Assembly: GCA_026168455.1 (NCBI GenBank)
Contig: CM047431.1
Coordinates: 21,611,421 to 21,675,420, forward strand
Direction: 5' to 3'
Origin: Theocolax elegans
Lineage: Eukaryota > Arthropoda > Insecta > Hymenoptera > Cerocephalidae
Length of the DNA: 64,000 bases
The notes under the pieces are model-generated. The model was not told the origin of the DNA. It saw only the letters and a program-made list of their open reading frames with translations, and did not search any database. This document shows positions 34,182-46,500 of the stretch, piece after piece. The number at the start of each line of letters is the position of its first letter. The stretch's first letter is position 1. Position numbers and translations under genes: made by a program.

Positions 34182-35227
34182 TGTAAAGGTAAGCTACATA
34201 CTCTTATGCGTATGAAGCTATACCTTATAACGAGCGCGAGTGACGATCGGAAAAGCTCGTAGGTGATCGGGAAAGCCCGCGCGTAAGCCGCGTAAGGACT
34301 AATAATGGTCCGACGCGCAAGCTGACTGAGGAGAGTATATAGAGAGTTTATGCGAGTCATCGTAGATAGACACGTCGCCGGTAACGCCTTCCTTGATATT
34401 TCGCGGCAAGAGAACAAGAATCGTTATCGCGGATTCTTGCTCGGGTTCTGGGTTTCGCGCCGTGAAGAGTGAGTGACTTGGTGGAGTGAGCGTGCTGGTG
34501 TTAAGTGCACAGCTCCAGCGACTCCCAGGAACCTGCGAGGACGGCGAAGTTGCCGCGCGCGAGAGCCCGACGGAGAGAGGGAAAACAGGCGAAGTCGAAC
34601 GCATCGACGGGGAGAATCGAGATTTAAGGTACGTGGTGCACCACTCGCGAGCCGCCGAAGCCGTAAAGACTCTCTCTTTACGGCTATAACTTTAAGTTAG
34701 GAATCGACGGATCTCGCCCGCGCGCGACGGCGAGGAAGCTATCGGGCGACCGCGTACGCGTGCTAGAAAGAGAGACACCTCGTCGCGAGACCTCACGCGG
34801 CCTATATACGGCTTTTGTTAAATCTTTGATCTTTGTTAAACTTTGTTTATATTTCTTTAACTTGAATAAAAATTCATATGTAATCAATATCCGAATACGA
34901 GTTTGATTATTGATTACCGGCGTACATCATTCCCGTTATCCCGAATACCGCCCTCTCCGTTTCAGGAGCGGCCGAGGTAAACTTACCGCGAATTTATCCC
35001 TTTTATTCGCGGCCCTTTTCAGCTCACGACGTTTTAGCTGTACAAAGACGCGAGATCGGCAAGTGATCTCGCGGTTGTTAACGGACATCGCAACGGTAGG
35101 TCGTGCGCGGGGTTCACTGATTTGAATCCGCCGCGTACTCTCGGAGCACCGCCTAGGGAGTATAACTAGGCAGTGCCGTAGCAACCGATCCCTTTACCCC
35201 TACCGACGCGAAAGATTGTACCCCGTT

Positions 35228-35230
<3 letters not shown>
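34182..35230 (+). mobile_element. Solo LTR (1049 bp) inserted in a TA microsatellite
   Basis: It starts TGTAAAGGTAAGC and ends CCCCGTTACA. It is flanked by TA repeats on both sides, with ATAT on each side compatible with a 4-bp duplication but uninformative inside the microsatellite. It is GC-rich, with a TATA-like box (CCTATATACGG, about 34800) and AATAAA near 34868, so orientation is +. Small reading frames inside are not genes. No internal retrotransposon region remains. Confidence 0.75.

Positions 35231-35296
<66 letters not shown>
35231..35296. repeat. TA microsatellite
   Basis: An uninterrupted (TA)n run linking the solo LTR on the left to the palindrome on the right. Confidence 0.95.
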
Positions 35297-35298
<2 letters not shown>

Positions 35299-36951
35299 GT
35301 GGTTCTCTGTGACATCGAAGATGAAAAAAATAAATATTGCTATAACTGTGGGAATATGTTTTAGAGGTATCCAATAGTTCTCCTGAATTTTTTCAGATTT
35401 TTTCTAGGCCATTATTTTAAGTTACAGAGAGTCAAAGTTGACATTTTAGCACTTTTTTGCATTATATGCCCATTTTCATGAATTTTTAGCTCCCAGGGGA
35501 TGCATTTTTCACTAAAAACATAACCATGACTTTTTTTGTAAAATTTTCCGAACTTTTCATTAAAAATACTGTAAAAGACATAAATGTATGCTGTCACACT
35601 CTTGTAAGCCATTTAAACCTTAAATAGTGAAAATCAGCAATTCTGCTCCGGACTCTGGTAACCTAATACTGTCTAAAAGATGTCTTTTTATAGTCAGAAA
35701 CTGCCTAAAAATTTCCAGAGTGGGTCTAAATCATGAAGATCACTTATGGTCAAAATATCTGGGAAAAGTGCCCGAAATATTAATAGAAATGTATATTTGT
35801 TGCCTTATAACGATGAATCTAGTAGCATGATCATTGCAAAAAAATTTGTGCACTTACCTTGGAATGGTAGAAAAGTATCTCCACTTGTTTCAGTAGCCAT
35901 CTAATCCCCGGTAAGCTGCTAAAAATACAAATATTATTATAAAATTATGAAAAATTATTTTTTAAACATTTATAATGCTGGATTTTTAGTTTTACATCCC
36001 TTACAAGAATTATAATACTAATCTGAAGGATTACTATAAATATATAAACATCATTATTACAATAACTGAAAATATACGTATTTAATACAAAAGATATATA
36101 AATAAATCGGATATATAATTATAATGAATAATATGATAACGTGACAGTGACAAGTTTGTGAAATCTAAACAATGTATTGCTGAATAATAATAATAATAAT
36201 GTTGATACTTTTATAGTAATCCTTCAGATTAGTATTATAATTCTTGTAAGGGATGTAAAACTAAAAATCCAGCATTATAAATGTTTAACAAATAATTTTT
36301 CATAATTTTATAATAATATTTGTATTTTTAGCAGCTTATCGGGGATTAGATGGCTACTGAAACAAGTGGAGATACTTTTCTACCATTCCAAGGTAAGTGC
36401 ACAAATTTTTTTGCAATGATCATGCTACTAGATTCATCGTTATAAGGCAACAAATATACATTTCTATTAATATTTCGGGCACTTTTCCCGGATATTTTGA
36501 CCATAAGTGTTCTTAATGATTTAGACCCACTCTGGAAATTTTTAGGCAGTTTCTGACTATAAAAAGGCATCTTTTAGACAGTATTAGGTTACCAGAGTCC
36601 GGAGCAGAATTGCTGATTTTCACTATTTAAGGTTTAAATGGCTTACAAGAGTATGGCAGCATACATTTATGTCTTTTACAGTATTTTTAATGAAAAGTTC
36701 GGAAAATTTTACAAAAAAAGTCATGGTTATGTTTTTAGTGAAAAATGCATCCCCTGGGAGCTAAAAATTCATGAAAATGGGCATATAATGTCAAAAAGTG
36801 CTAAAATGTCAACTTTGACTCTCTGTAACTTAAAATAATGGCCTAGAAAAAATCTGAAAAAATTCAGGAGAACTATTGGATACCTCTAAAACATATTCCC
36901 ACAGTTATAGCAATATTTATTTTTTTCATTTTCGATGTCACAGAGAACCAC

Positions 36952-36953
<2 letters not shown>
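35297..36953. mobile_element. Near-perfect palindrome FB1, 744-bp arms, 169-bp spacer
   Basis: Left arm 35297-36040 and right arm 36210-36953 are equal in length and nearly identical in inverse orientation. The ends are GGGTGGTTCTCTGTGACATC and its complement, both abutting TA repeats. The spacer (36041-36209) is AT-rich. Mirrored 66-codon frames occur in both arms (35412-35612 minus and 36638-36838 plus), a consequence of symmetry. No transposase. It would act only as a non-autonomous element, and its RNA would form a very long hairpin. Confidence 0.88.
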
Positions 36954-37000
<47 letters not shown>

Positions 37001-37143
37001 CTTTATTAAAAGTTTGAAAGTTTTAAGGGGTCAAGCCTGGGTTAACTGCTCAAAAAATCGATTTTTTATTTATTAACTTTTTTTAAAGTATTTCTTACAT
37101 AAAACATTATCCATATATATATAACATATATATATACATATAT
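36954..37143. other. TA tracts and AT-rich spacer between FB1 and the tRNA-like unit
   Basis: TA repeat at 36954-36995, an AT-rich stretch including GGGGTCAAGCCTGGGTTAA, then further TATATA tracts to 37143. Confidence 0.7.
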
Positions 37144-37401
37144 TGTAACAATGAGACTCATTTGCTACAAATTAAAAAAAGGGAACGGGCGTCAGGTCTT
37201 GAACCCGAGCCCCTTCGGATCCGACGGCGTTCACGCTACCACTGCGTTACGCCCGCAATTGGTCGTAGCTGTACCTTTCCGCGTCTTCTTCCTACCGATA
37301 CGCGCGCCATATGCCAAATGCCGATTCTTGCGCTGGCCGCGTCAGTACTACAGAGCCCTAAGTGACGGGGATCTGTTCTCATGCAGATCCACCACGTCAC
37401 A
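37144..37401. mobile_element. 258-bp TG...CA unit in TA repeats carrying a tRNA-like sequence
   Basis: It begins TGTAACAATGAG and ends ACGTCACA, with TA repeats on both sides. The minus strand contains a tRNA-like segment followed by a T-run. It could be a tRNA-derived SINE, a small solo LTR, or an insertion of a tRNA pseudogene; the sequence alone does not decide. Confidence 0.5.
37186..37255 (-). tRNA. tRNA-like sequence (pseudo-tRNA or SINE head)
   Basis: Read on the minus strand from 37255: a 7-bp acceptor stem CGGGCGT/ACGCCCG, a D-arm with A-box-like GCAGTGGTAGCG, and a B-box-like GGTTCAAGACC in a T-arm whose 7-base loop is TTCAAGA. A run of T (TTTTTTT, + strand A-run 37174-37180) follows a few bases after the 3' end, as a polymerase III terminator would. 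The anticodon arm is poor (stem with a mismatch, loop of six) and one base appears to be missing between T-arm and acceptor. I therefore consider it a degenerate or SINE-derived tRNA without an assignable amino acid. Confidence 0.5.
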
Positions 37402-37411
37402 ATATATATAT

Positions 37412-38782
37412 GGGAGATTCCATGTGAAGTGATCCAGTTAAAAAATAGAATTTTGTTTTAATGTATGAAATCAGTAAAAAACTACTTGAATAGAGTGTAG
37501 CTAAATTTTTAGACCTAAATTTCAATTAGTACCAGAGCAGTAACCAATCAAAAAATCGAATTTTTTGAAAAAAATGACTTTTTGGCCATTTTTATCACTA
37601 AATAACTCAAAATCTAACAATTTTTTCTTGTATACATTAAATTTGAAAAACTTTATAAATTTCAAGAAGAATCTGTTGAAATATTTCATTTATATTAGTT
37701 TAACACATTGAATATAGTTATAATTAATAAAAATCTTTATAGTAAAAAAAAGGGTTGTACGATCAAAAATATTTTATCCATCCAAGAATCTAATTCATCG
37801 ATGATTAATTACCTTCAAAATGGTGCAAAGTTTGAGTGCGGCAGAGCATTTCAGACAAAGTTATGGTGTTTTTAGGCAAATTTCTTAAAAAAAGAGAGCA
37901 AATGCATTTTATGAAAAAAACAGAGTAACCGTATACTTGCATTCAAACAACATGGCACTATTATTCTTCAATAATACTAAAATATACTATTTAATGTTAG
38001 TTACTGATACTTTTCAATCTCTAAGCTGCTTACAAACACAAAGCAATAGGTATAAGCAGTTATACCTGTTATATAATTGAATAAATACCTGAAACTTATT
38101 AAAATTCCAATAAATCCAATTATATAACAGGTATAACTGCTTATACCTATTGCTTTGTGTTTGTGAGCAGCTTAGAGATTGAAAAGTATCAGTAACTAAC
38201 ATTAAATAGTATATTTTAGTATTATTGAAGAATAATAGTGCCATGTTGTTTGAATGCAAGTATACGGTTACTCTGTTTTTTTCATAAAATGCATTTGCTC
38301 TCTTTTTTTAAGAAATTTGCCTAAAAACACCATAACTTTGTCTGAAATGCTCTGCCGCACTCAAAATTTGCACCATTTTGAAGGTAATTAATCATCGATG
38401 AATTAGATTCTTGGATGGATAAAATATTTTTGATCGTACAACCCTTTTTTTTACTATAAAGATTTTTATTAATTATAACTATATTCAATGTGTTAAACTA
38501 ATATAAATGAAATATTTCAACAGATTCTTCTGGAAATTTATAAACTTTTTCAAATTTAATGTATATAAGAAAAAATTGTTAGATTTTGAGTTATTTAGTG
38601 ATAAAAATGGCCAAAAAGTCATTTTTTTCAAAAAATTCGATTTTTTGATTGGTTACTGCTCTGGTACTAATTCAAATTTAGGTCTAAAAATTTAGCTACA
38701 CTCTATTCAAGTAGTTTTTTACTGATTTCATGCATTAAAACAAAATTCTATTTTTTAACTGGATCACTTCACATGGAATCTC

Positions 38783-38784
<2 letters not shown>
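37412..38784. mobile_element. Near-perfect palindrome FB2, 668-bp arms, 37-bp spacer
   Basis: Left arm 37412-38079 and right arm 38117-38784 are equal in length and almost identical in inverse. The ends are GGGAGATTCCATGTGAAGTG and its complement, abutting TA repeats. The few differences (for example TGTATGAAATC versus TGCATTAAAAC near the outer ends) show low divergence. It has no coding capacity of its own. Same terminal design as FB1 and the 51454 element but a different body. Confidence 0.9.

Positions 38785-38832
<48 letters not shown>
38785..38832. repeat. TA microsatellite
   Basis: (TA)n run joining the right end of FB2 to the next element of the same terminal type. Confidence 0.95.
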
Positions 38833-38836
<4 letters not shown>

Positions 38837-39300
38837 TATTCCACATTAAGTGGTTCGACCAAAATTTTAAAATGCACTAAATTTTGGGCACTCATTGGAA
38901 ATGTTTTTCAGAAAACAGAAAAAAAATTTTCAGATACTGAAATCTATTTGTTTAAGAGTTATTCTAACCTCAAAAAGTGAATTTTTTCAAATTTTCTTTC
39001 AACAACAGCTGTGTTATTTAACTAAAAATCTATCAAATTTTGCTATGTAACATTATATGTAACATTCGTTTGCTTATTATGTCTACAATTTATCCTTCTG
39101 GGTTAGAATTTCTAATCTCAAGCTCAATGTCACATAAACTACATGTCAATATTTAACTTGAAAAAAGTGTAAGTACGCCACAATTTGTTTTTTTATCCAA
39201 AAGTGTAAAAAAGACTTAAAGCTATACCTTTTAAGCGGTCTGTAGTTCTTTTATGGTCTTCAATTCTGTAAAAAGTGATGATAATTTAAAGAAACACGAA
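38833..39300. mobile_element. TA-flanked element, single arm
   Basis: Starts GAGATATTCCACATTAAGTG right after the TA repeat. The body is closely related to 15347-15600 and 51454-51920. I could not find the inverse arm, so the right boundary is approximate. It may be a truncated palindrome. Confidence 0.6.
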
Positions 39301-41573
39301 GTTTTTTTAAAAAGTCATGTGGTAATTACTATGTTAAATTTTATAAATTTTTTTATCTTTAAATTGTGTTCCTTGAAGATTTTTCTAACTGCTTTGGACA
39401 ACTGGCGATAAAATATAAGTATCTTTTCTGTATTTTTTAAGCATTTTTGTGAAAACTGATAATAATCATGTATATTTTATTTTTCAGATCTTTCAGTATA
39501 TTGGATCATCGCCTCCAGAATTTTCAAGAAGTATTATATATATAAAAGAAGTATAAAAAGAATGTAGATGTTCAAAATAAGTATTATTTTAAGGTTAGTA
39601 AATAATTTTTCAAAATATATAATATAAAACTTTAAAGTTAATTTGTGGCAATTTTAAAATTTATAGAATTTTTGCATTTGTTGCGCTATCTCCAGACTAG
39701 ATCATCGGATTGGGATATGTTGGGGCTCATTTTCAAGCTAATTAAAGTAGTTCAAGACTGAGTGGAACAAGAATTAATAAAGCGGTTAATAAATATATAA
39801 ATATAAAATAATATTAATAATAATTTGGCCGCCCGTCGGGCTAACCGTAATATACTTGCCTATTAACAAAGAATCGGACGCAGTCTCAACCTCAACTCTT
39901 CTTCGCGACAACCCTACACAACTCTGGTCTACTCTACGAAAATTGGCTACTCCGCCTCAAAATACTACTAAGAAAATTCGACTAGATTATCGGACGATCA
40001 GATAGCGAATCGGCGAAACCGGCTTCTACATCCGGCTCGCGGCGTGGCTTGATCCTCCCGAATTAAGGATTTTCCTTCCCTACCCTAACGCTATCCTTCT
40101 CTATCTTATATCTACTCCTCATCTACCGGCGTTGATTAGGGTGGTTGATTGCGTGATCGATACGCGTAGTCGGTCTTGATCTTATTTCCGTTAAGGCCGA
40201 TTAACCAATAATAGTCGTTTACGTCACCACCAACCCATTAATTATTTGGTCGATCACGCAACCAATCATCCGTGGCACTCGGAAGGTGCGCAATACAAAT
40301 AATAAATTACCATATCGGTAACCCAGTTGGTGCTGCCGCCCCGTGACTCCCGGCTATATAATTACTACTAACTACTTACAACACATTTATACCGCAATTA
40401 ACATTTAATTTGCACCACTAATTACAATTACATATATTTTAAAATTCACTACAATTCTCCCCAAACTCTACCAACGAATCTAATTTTTACGGTACGTCGG
40501 TGCCGTGTAAGGTGGGGAGCACCCTGGCTCTCTCCAATAGTTGCGCAAGAAGTTCGAGCGCGCGCACCCGTACGCCATCGCAGCCGTCGTCGTCTGCTGA
40601 GTACGTGTGACGCCGCCTAACCTCCCGTCGTGTTGACATCGGCAGCGGATACGCCAGATATCGTGAGACGACCTGGGATCGGTCGTTGGCTCACGATACC
40701 TCTCGACCGTAATCTGGCTCGTAGTCAGCGTGCTACCGTCGGGTATCGGACGCGTGTTTTCTCCGCACCGTCACTACAACATACCCGTACCGCGGGTATT
40801 AATATTTATCATAAGTGCATCGGTGCACTTCGGTCCGCTAGCGAGGGATTCGGTACCTGCGACGCGATCGCGAGCTAGCAATTCAAGTTTATATATGCAC
40901 ATGACTTGTATGTACAAGTCATGTACATTCATCGTGCGTTGTACATTTTTACAACGTCACAACATACATAACTTACATACCTGTGTATAATTTCTAAAAT
41001 TTTTATTAATATTAAAACTGTGATTACAAAAGTTATTTTTAATTATTTTATTGGTATCTATAACATATATAATATAACTTTAAAGACCTTGTTAAATATT
41101 ATTCATTCTTATAGTGCCCCGTCCGTTACGTATTCTTATATATAAAGAATGCTATCGCAGGTTATATAAGCTGCATCGCAAGTCGTTTTCGGCACTCGCT
41201 GACGGACTCCCCGGGGCCTGATTCTGTAAGTCATTAACGCGCGTTAGTTTAAAGCTATCGCTCAATTTGTCATGTTTTTATATTTATTCTTGATTTTGTG
41301 CACTCTTTTTCCTGGCACTTCCTACCGTTTATCCCCCTGGGGACTTTAACGGTGTCCACCTACCACCTATGTGTGGGTGCTTTTATCCCTCTCTTAAAAA
41401 TCCCACCATCTCGCATTCGCCCGGGGTTATGCCCGTGGATGAGGGAAACCTGTGAAGCAGGGAAAACCTCACCCGAGATGGCCGGTGTATTCGAAACATT
41501 CTTTTTGGGTGTCAAAGTCACATTGCGTAGGCCTTGACACCGAAACCGAATGTTTCACACCTCCCGCTCACGA
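39301..41573. other. Non-coding stretch; GC-richer 39830-41570 with promoter-like and LTR-like signals
   Basis: AT-rich to about 39830, then a GC-richer part with TTGGTGCTGCCGCCCCGTGA followed by CTATATAA (about 40327-40360), and a TATA-like box on the minus strand near 40893. A palindromic ACATGACTTGTA...TACAAGTCATGT lies at about 40900-40925. Several signals recall LTR sequence, but I could not match ends or duplications. Reading frames of 60-90 codons here have no known similarity. Confidence 0.4.
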
Positions 41574-41702
41574 GTTCTAAGCAGGGTTGCAAATATTTAA
41601 ATCAAATTTAGTTACAATTCGAATTTAATTAACAATTCTTGTTGAATGGTTAATTAAACTTTCGTTAAATCTAAAATCAACATAATTTATAATTAATATT
41701 AT

Positions 41703-42060
41703 TTCAATTAATAAATCAACGTGATTTTTTAATTAAAGCTATCTCAATTAATGAATCAACGTGATTTTTTAATTAAAGCCATCTCAATTAATGAATCAAC
41801 GTGATTTTTTAATTAAAGCTATCTCAATTAATGAATCAACGTGATTTTTTAATTAAAGCCATCTCAATTAATGAATCAACGTGATTTTTTAATTAAAGCT
41901 ATCTCAATTAATGAATCGACGTGATTTTTTAATTAAAGCCATCTCAATTAATGAATCAACGTGATTTTTTAATTAAATCTATCTCAATTACTAAATCAAC
42001 GTGATTTTTTAATTAAAGCAATCTCAATTAATAAATCAGCGTGTTTTTTTAATTAAAATA
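41703..42060. repeat. 40-bp subterminal tandem array, left (about nine units)
   Basis: The unit of 40 bp includes AATCAACGTGATTTTTTAAT and ATCTCAATTAATG. Units alternate slightly (AAAGCT/AAAGCC). The sequence is similar, in inverse orientation, to the right array at 50130-50780. Subterminal repeats commonly bind hAT transposases. Confidence 0.85.
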
Positions 42061-42175
42061 ATTCTAATTAATAAATCAAAATAATTGATGAATTAAATTG
42101 TTTTAATTAAAATTGATAATGATTCATAAACTAAAATTATATTAATTCAAAATCAAAATAATTTGCTATTCACAG

Positions 42176-42300
42176 GGTTGCAGATTTATTTTTAAAATAA
42201 ATCATAATTAATAATCAAACTTTTTTTTTAATTATCAATTATTGAATTCAATAATCAAGAAAAATATTTAATTAAACATGCTAATCATCACTATCACTAT
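42176..42300. repeat. Internal TIR-like block
   Basis: Begins CAGGGTTGCAGATTTATTTT and over about 120 bp is the close inverse of the right end 50870-50988. The outer left end 41582 shares only the first ten bases well. No GTTCTAAG precedes it. Confidence 0.8.
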
Positions 42301-42424
42301 TATAATTAAAATATTTCCTCAAATAGTGTACGGCGTCCGACATTCGGCGACTTTTTATATATACGTTATATTATTGTACATTGGGAGTAAGTGTGTAAAG
42401 GTAGAGGGCTGAGGGGAGTGAAGG

Positions 42425-43320
42425 GTGGTTACATTTTTTTTTAAGTTGGTCAATAGTACCGAACCCCTTGGGTTGAAGCGGAACGTGCACAAAAACATCG
42501 ACGCGGTATATCGACCATATCTCCTCGGGTACGGGTCCGATCTTAAAAATTCCAACGTCATTCGATTCCTTGTGCAAAAGTTCAGTTATAAGGTTAGCCA
42601 TCGAAATTCATGAAAATGCCCTCTTCGCCGAGTTACGGGGGCCCAAAGTTCAGAAGTCGAAAACGAAGACGATGGTTAAATTACGAATACCGGCGTCACC
42701 TTGGACATATCGGGATCCTGCACCAGGTCATTCGATTCGTCTTTTCAATAGCTTTTCAACCCTCCTGAAACATTTTGATGTACATTGTACCGAACCCCTA
42801 AATTTTGGGTTGAAGCGGAACGTGCACAAAAACATCGACGCGGTAAATCGACCATATCTCCTCGGGATCGCGTCCGATCTTAAAAATTCCAACGGCATTC
42901 GATTCCTTGTGCAAAAATTCAGTTATAAGGTTTGCCATCGAAATTTATGAAAATGCCCTCTTTGCCGAGTTACGGGGGCCCAAAGTTCAGAAGTCGAAAA
43001 CGGAGACGATGGTTAAATTACGAATATCGGCGTCACCTTTGAGATATCGGAATCCTGCACCAGGTCATTCGATTCGTCTTTTCAATACCTTTTCAACACT
43101 CCTGAAACATTTTGATGTACATTGTACCGAACCCCTAAATTTTGGGTTGAAGCTGAACGTGCACAAAAACATCGACGCGGTAAATCGACCATATCTCCTC
43201 GGGATCGCGTCCGATCTTAAAAATTCCAACGACATTCGATTCCTCGTGCAAAAATTCAGTTATAAGGTTAGCTATCGTAATTCATGAAAATGCCTTTTTC
43301 GTCGAGTTATGGGGTTCTTT
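42425..43320 (+). repeat. Tandem repeat, about 337-bp unit, 2.6 copies
   Basis: Units start at the ACCGAACCCC block near 42456, 42789 and 43126 (spacing 333 and 337). Each includes GTGCACAAAAACATCGACGC, a CATATCTCCTCGGG block and ATGCCCTCTTYGCCGAGTTA. The 126-codon + frames at 42570-42950 and 42907-43287 are the same reading of successive units and stop at the repeat edges. Not recognised; GC-richer than the surrounding hAT DNA. Confidence 0.85.
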
Positions 43321-43562
43321 TATTTTTTAGAACTTTTTGAAGCGTTTTTCATGTTTTGAATTATGAGAAAAAAATATCAACAAATAGAGATAAACACTCA
43401 AACTAAAAACCATAAGAAAGTTGAGATGAAGTAGATACGATTTAAAAACAAGTAAGCTCAAATCGGTCTAATTGAAATATATTTTTACAAATTAAATGAA
43501 ATGAACTCTATATTTTGTGTAACTAGTTTATTTTTACAAATATTTTTTTGATAAATTTATTT

Positions 43563-46500
43563 TTAATAGAATTCTTTTTTCGAATTCTTTTTCGGATATC
43601 CGATTAAATTTCGGAAGAACAATGTGGCGTATGAAAACAAACGTTCTACCGATGCAGATGATGACAAGGCTGTGTTAAATTTAATAAATTTTTTTTTTAT
43701 AATTGGGTAATTATCCAATGTTTTCAAGGATTTGGAATTATTCCTCCAGAAGTGAAACAATTCATGATCTGCGTTTTCTGGCGGCCCTACTGGTATCACA
43801 TCACCTTGTTCTTCATGATCCGAAAAGTTAAAAAATTGATTTTCTTCCGAATCCTCAGACGCATTGGGTACATTTGAGTGACTTTTCGTCATATTTTTGA
43901 CTAAGTCCTTAACTTTTGCAGCAGCTTCGGGACTCAAGCATTTGGTCCATTGTTCCTTTAATTTTGGATGTACCAGTGCAGCAATCGCAGCAAATTCACC
44001 TAATTTTATAATTATTTTATTTTATTTTACTTAGAGCTTTTAGTTTTTAAAATATGAGCTTTATGAAATATTAATTATAGTTTTGAATTCGTATTATTAC
44101 AAATAATAAAACAATTTTTGTCAATATCATTACAAAAATTATACTAACCAAAAAATCATACTTTAAACAAACTGTAATAGTTACCAAAGGTTTTATAAAA
44201 TATTGGATTGTCTGAATTGCATATACAATTTGCTAGTTAATGCAAAAATGTTCTAATTGTAGGTAAGTTCTACACATAAAATTACCATATCTGCATTATT
44301 ATTATTTATATTTTACAAGTCTGCATTAATATTTATAAATTTATTCAAGTATTTGCTATTTGTTCAATTAATTCACGGTTAAACGAATAAATGGCATTGT
44401 AAGTATTGTAATTGTTGTAAAAAGTAGATTTGCATGTAACTCTGGCAAAACCCTAGAGTAGCAGAATTACTATTAGAAAAAATTGGAAGAAGATAGACAA
44501 GAGATTAATTAAATTTATTACTATATAATTTTGTGTACTTTCATGAATGGAACTTAAGAAGAGGCGAAAGCTCGTATTCGTATTTTAAAGTTTAAACAAA
44601 ACTAAAACACCAGTTGATGCTGTTTTACCCAGGATGAAAGATAATTGTGATAACTAGGCCGGTCTGCTATTTATTTAAAGGAAAGTTACAATAATATAGA
44701 GTTATTTTCGTATTTCTAAAAAAACAGATTTTTAAAAAAAACAATTTAGCAAATCAGCACAATTTTAAATGGAAAACATTAATTGCACCGTACCCTACTA
44801 TTACCTATCCAAGCTCTGTTATTAGTTTTTTACCTTACTCAAATTTGTAAAAATATTGTGTATTAAACAAAACGAGTGAAATTTGCCTCCTCTTAATAAA
44901 TTAAATATATCTACCCTCCGTTATATACTATTCACTACATTTATCGCTATACTAATTTGAGAAAAATTTAGTAATTATATAATAAAATGGCTATTTTTTA
45001 CAAGTCATCTACATTTGTTTAAAAAGTACATAAATGCTAGGATTATTTAAATTTTGTAATTATGCATGCTAATTTTTGGCTATTTAAACTGTTTCCAGTG
45101 TATTCACCTGGTCCGTTAATTTCGAAATAATCAGCGAATCTGCTTTCCAGTAATTCTACTAACCCTTGAACGACAGGTTTGAATATTGAAAGTTTATTAC
45201 CATAAACCAATTTATTCCACTCTCGTTGAATTTTTAAAAGTCCTGGCAGCACGTACCCATAATGGCTGTTATCGCCTTGAAATCTGTCTATTGCGGTTGC
45301 CAGAGGTTCACACCATAATAAGTACTCGGTTAAGTACTTATAATCTTGGTCTCGAAATAATTTAACATTTTGGACAATACTCCAGACCTCTTTACTATTT
45401 AGTTTTTCTTTTAAAGAAACAATTTGTTCTATACAATCGTATAATGAGTTCCATCTCGTCACAACAGGTCTTGCAAGACAGCATTTTAATTTCTCTGTTA
45501 ACTGTTCTCTTTTCTTCGGAGACTTTAAACTTTTCCATAAAATGTTACATTTGCTTAGAACAGTTTGATGCATAATAAGATACGCTTGAGTATCTGCCTA
45601 TCGCCTCACCTGTTCCGGAATGAAAATAATTAAGTAATGTATGAAAGTAATTAATTCATATAGTCATTTAATTGTTAAGTAGTACTAATAAATTCTTTAA
45701 CTATGAAAATATACGAAAAATTGATTGAATTTTTAACTATAATCTATACGAAGAATAAATCATTCAGTTAATACTAATAAATTTGAAATACTGATTAACT
45801 ATTAAAAGATCATTCAAACTTTTTGCACTCCCGCACCTGCATCTTTAGTGGCCAGAAGGTTTAAAGTGTGGCTTGCACACCTAAAATGTCGAGATAAGGA
45901 AGGGAAATTGGATGAAATATTCATTCCGTTTTCTAAATCATCTTGGTCTATATCTTCCGCATCTTCTCCATGATCATCGTCCTCTAATTCCTTTTCATTC
46001 AATTCCTCATCATCTTCATCTTCATCCACCGCGTGTCCTTCATTGACCTCTCCTTGCCCGTCTCGTTCACTATCTTGATCCACTTCCATTGCTGCCTCAT
46101 CATTTTCCGAAAGTGAATCAGGCACGTCAGTTTCAAGATAATCTAAACGTTTAAATCATTTTGAAATGTTTACAAATATCTATAAGAAATTAATATTTTG
46201 TTGATTAGTTATATTCACATTGGATTTCAAATATTCTGTAAGTAATATTACATATTTAGTAAGTAATGGTTTACTTAACAAAATTAGTTTGACGATCTGT
46301 AGCTGTTTTATTTTTATAACATTTAGTTCAATAAGGAAATAAATAATCATTATTTTTGAAAAGGGTTTGAAAATTTGAATCAACTCATTTCGAAGTGTAT
46401 CTGTTTTGATACAGATTAATGAAGTTTCTACATATGCCTAATAAGTTTTAATAAAGGCAGATATTTTATTATTGCAGATTTGGCTTTAATAAAAATAAAA

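Noticed and set aside
35412..36838. Mirror-image 66-codon frames on opposite strands
   Set aside because: A by-product of the near-perfect palindrome FB1; identical because the arms are identical, with no upstream or downstream gene signals.
42570..43287. Two 126-codon + frames with nearly identical proteins
   Set aside because: They are the same reading of successive 337-bp tandem units and start and stop at repeat edges; no codon-level conservation beyond the DNA repeat.
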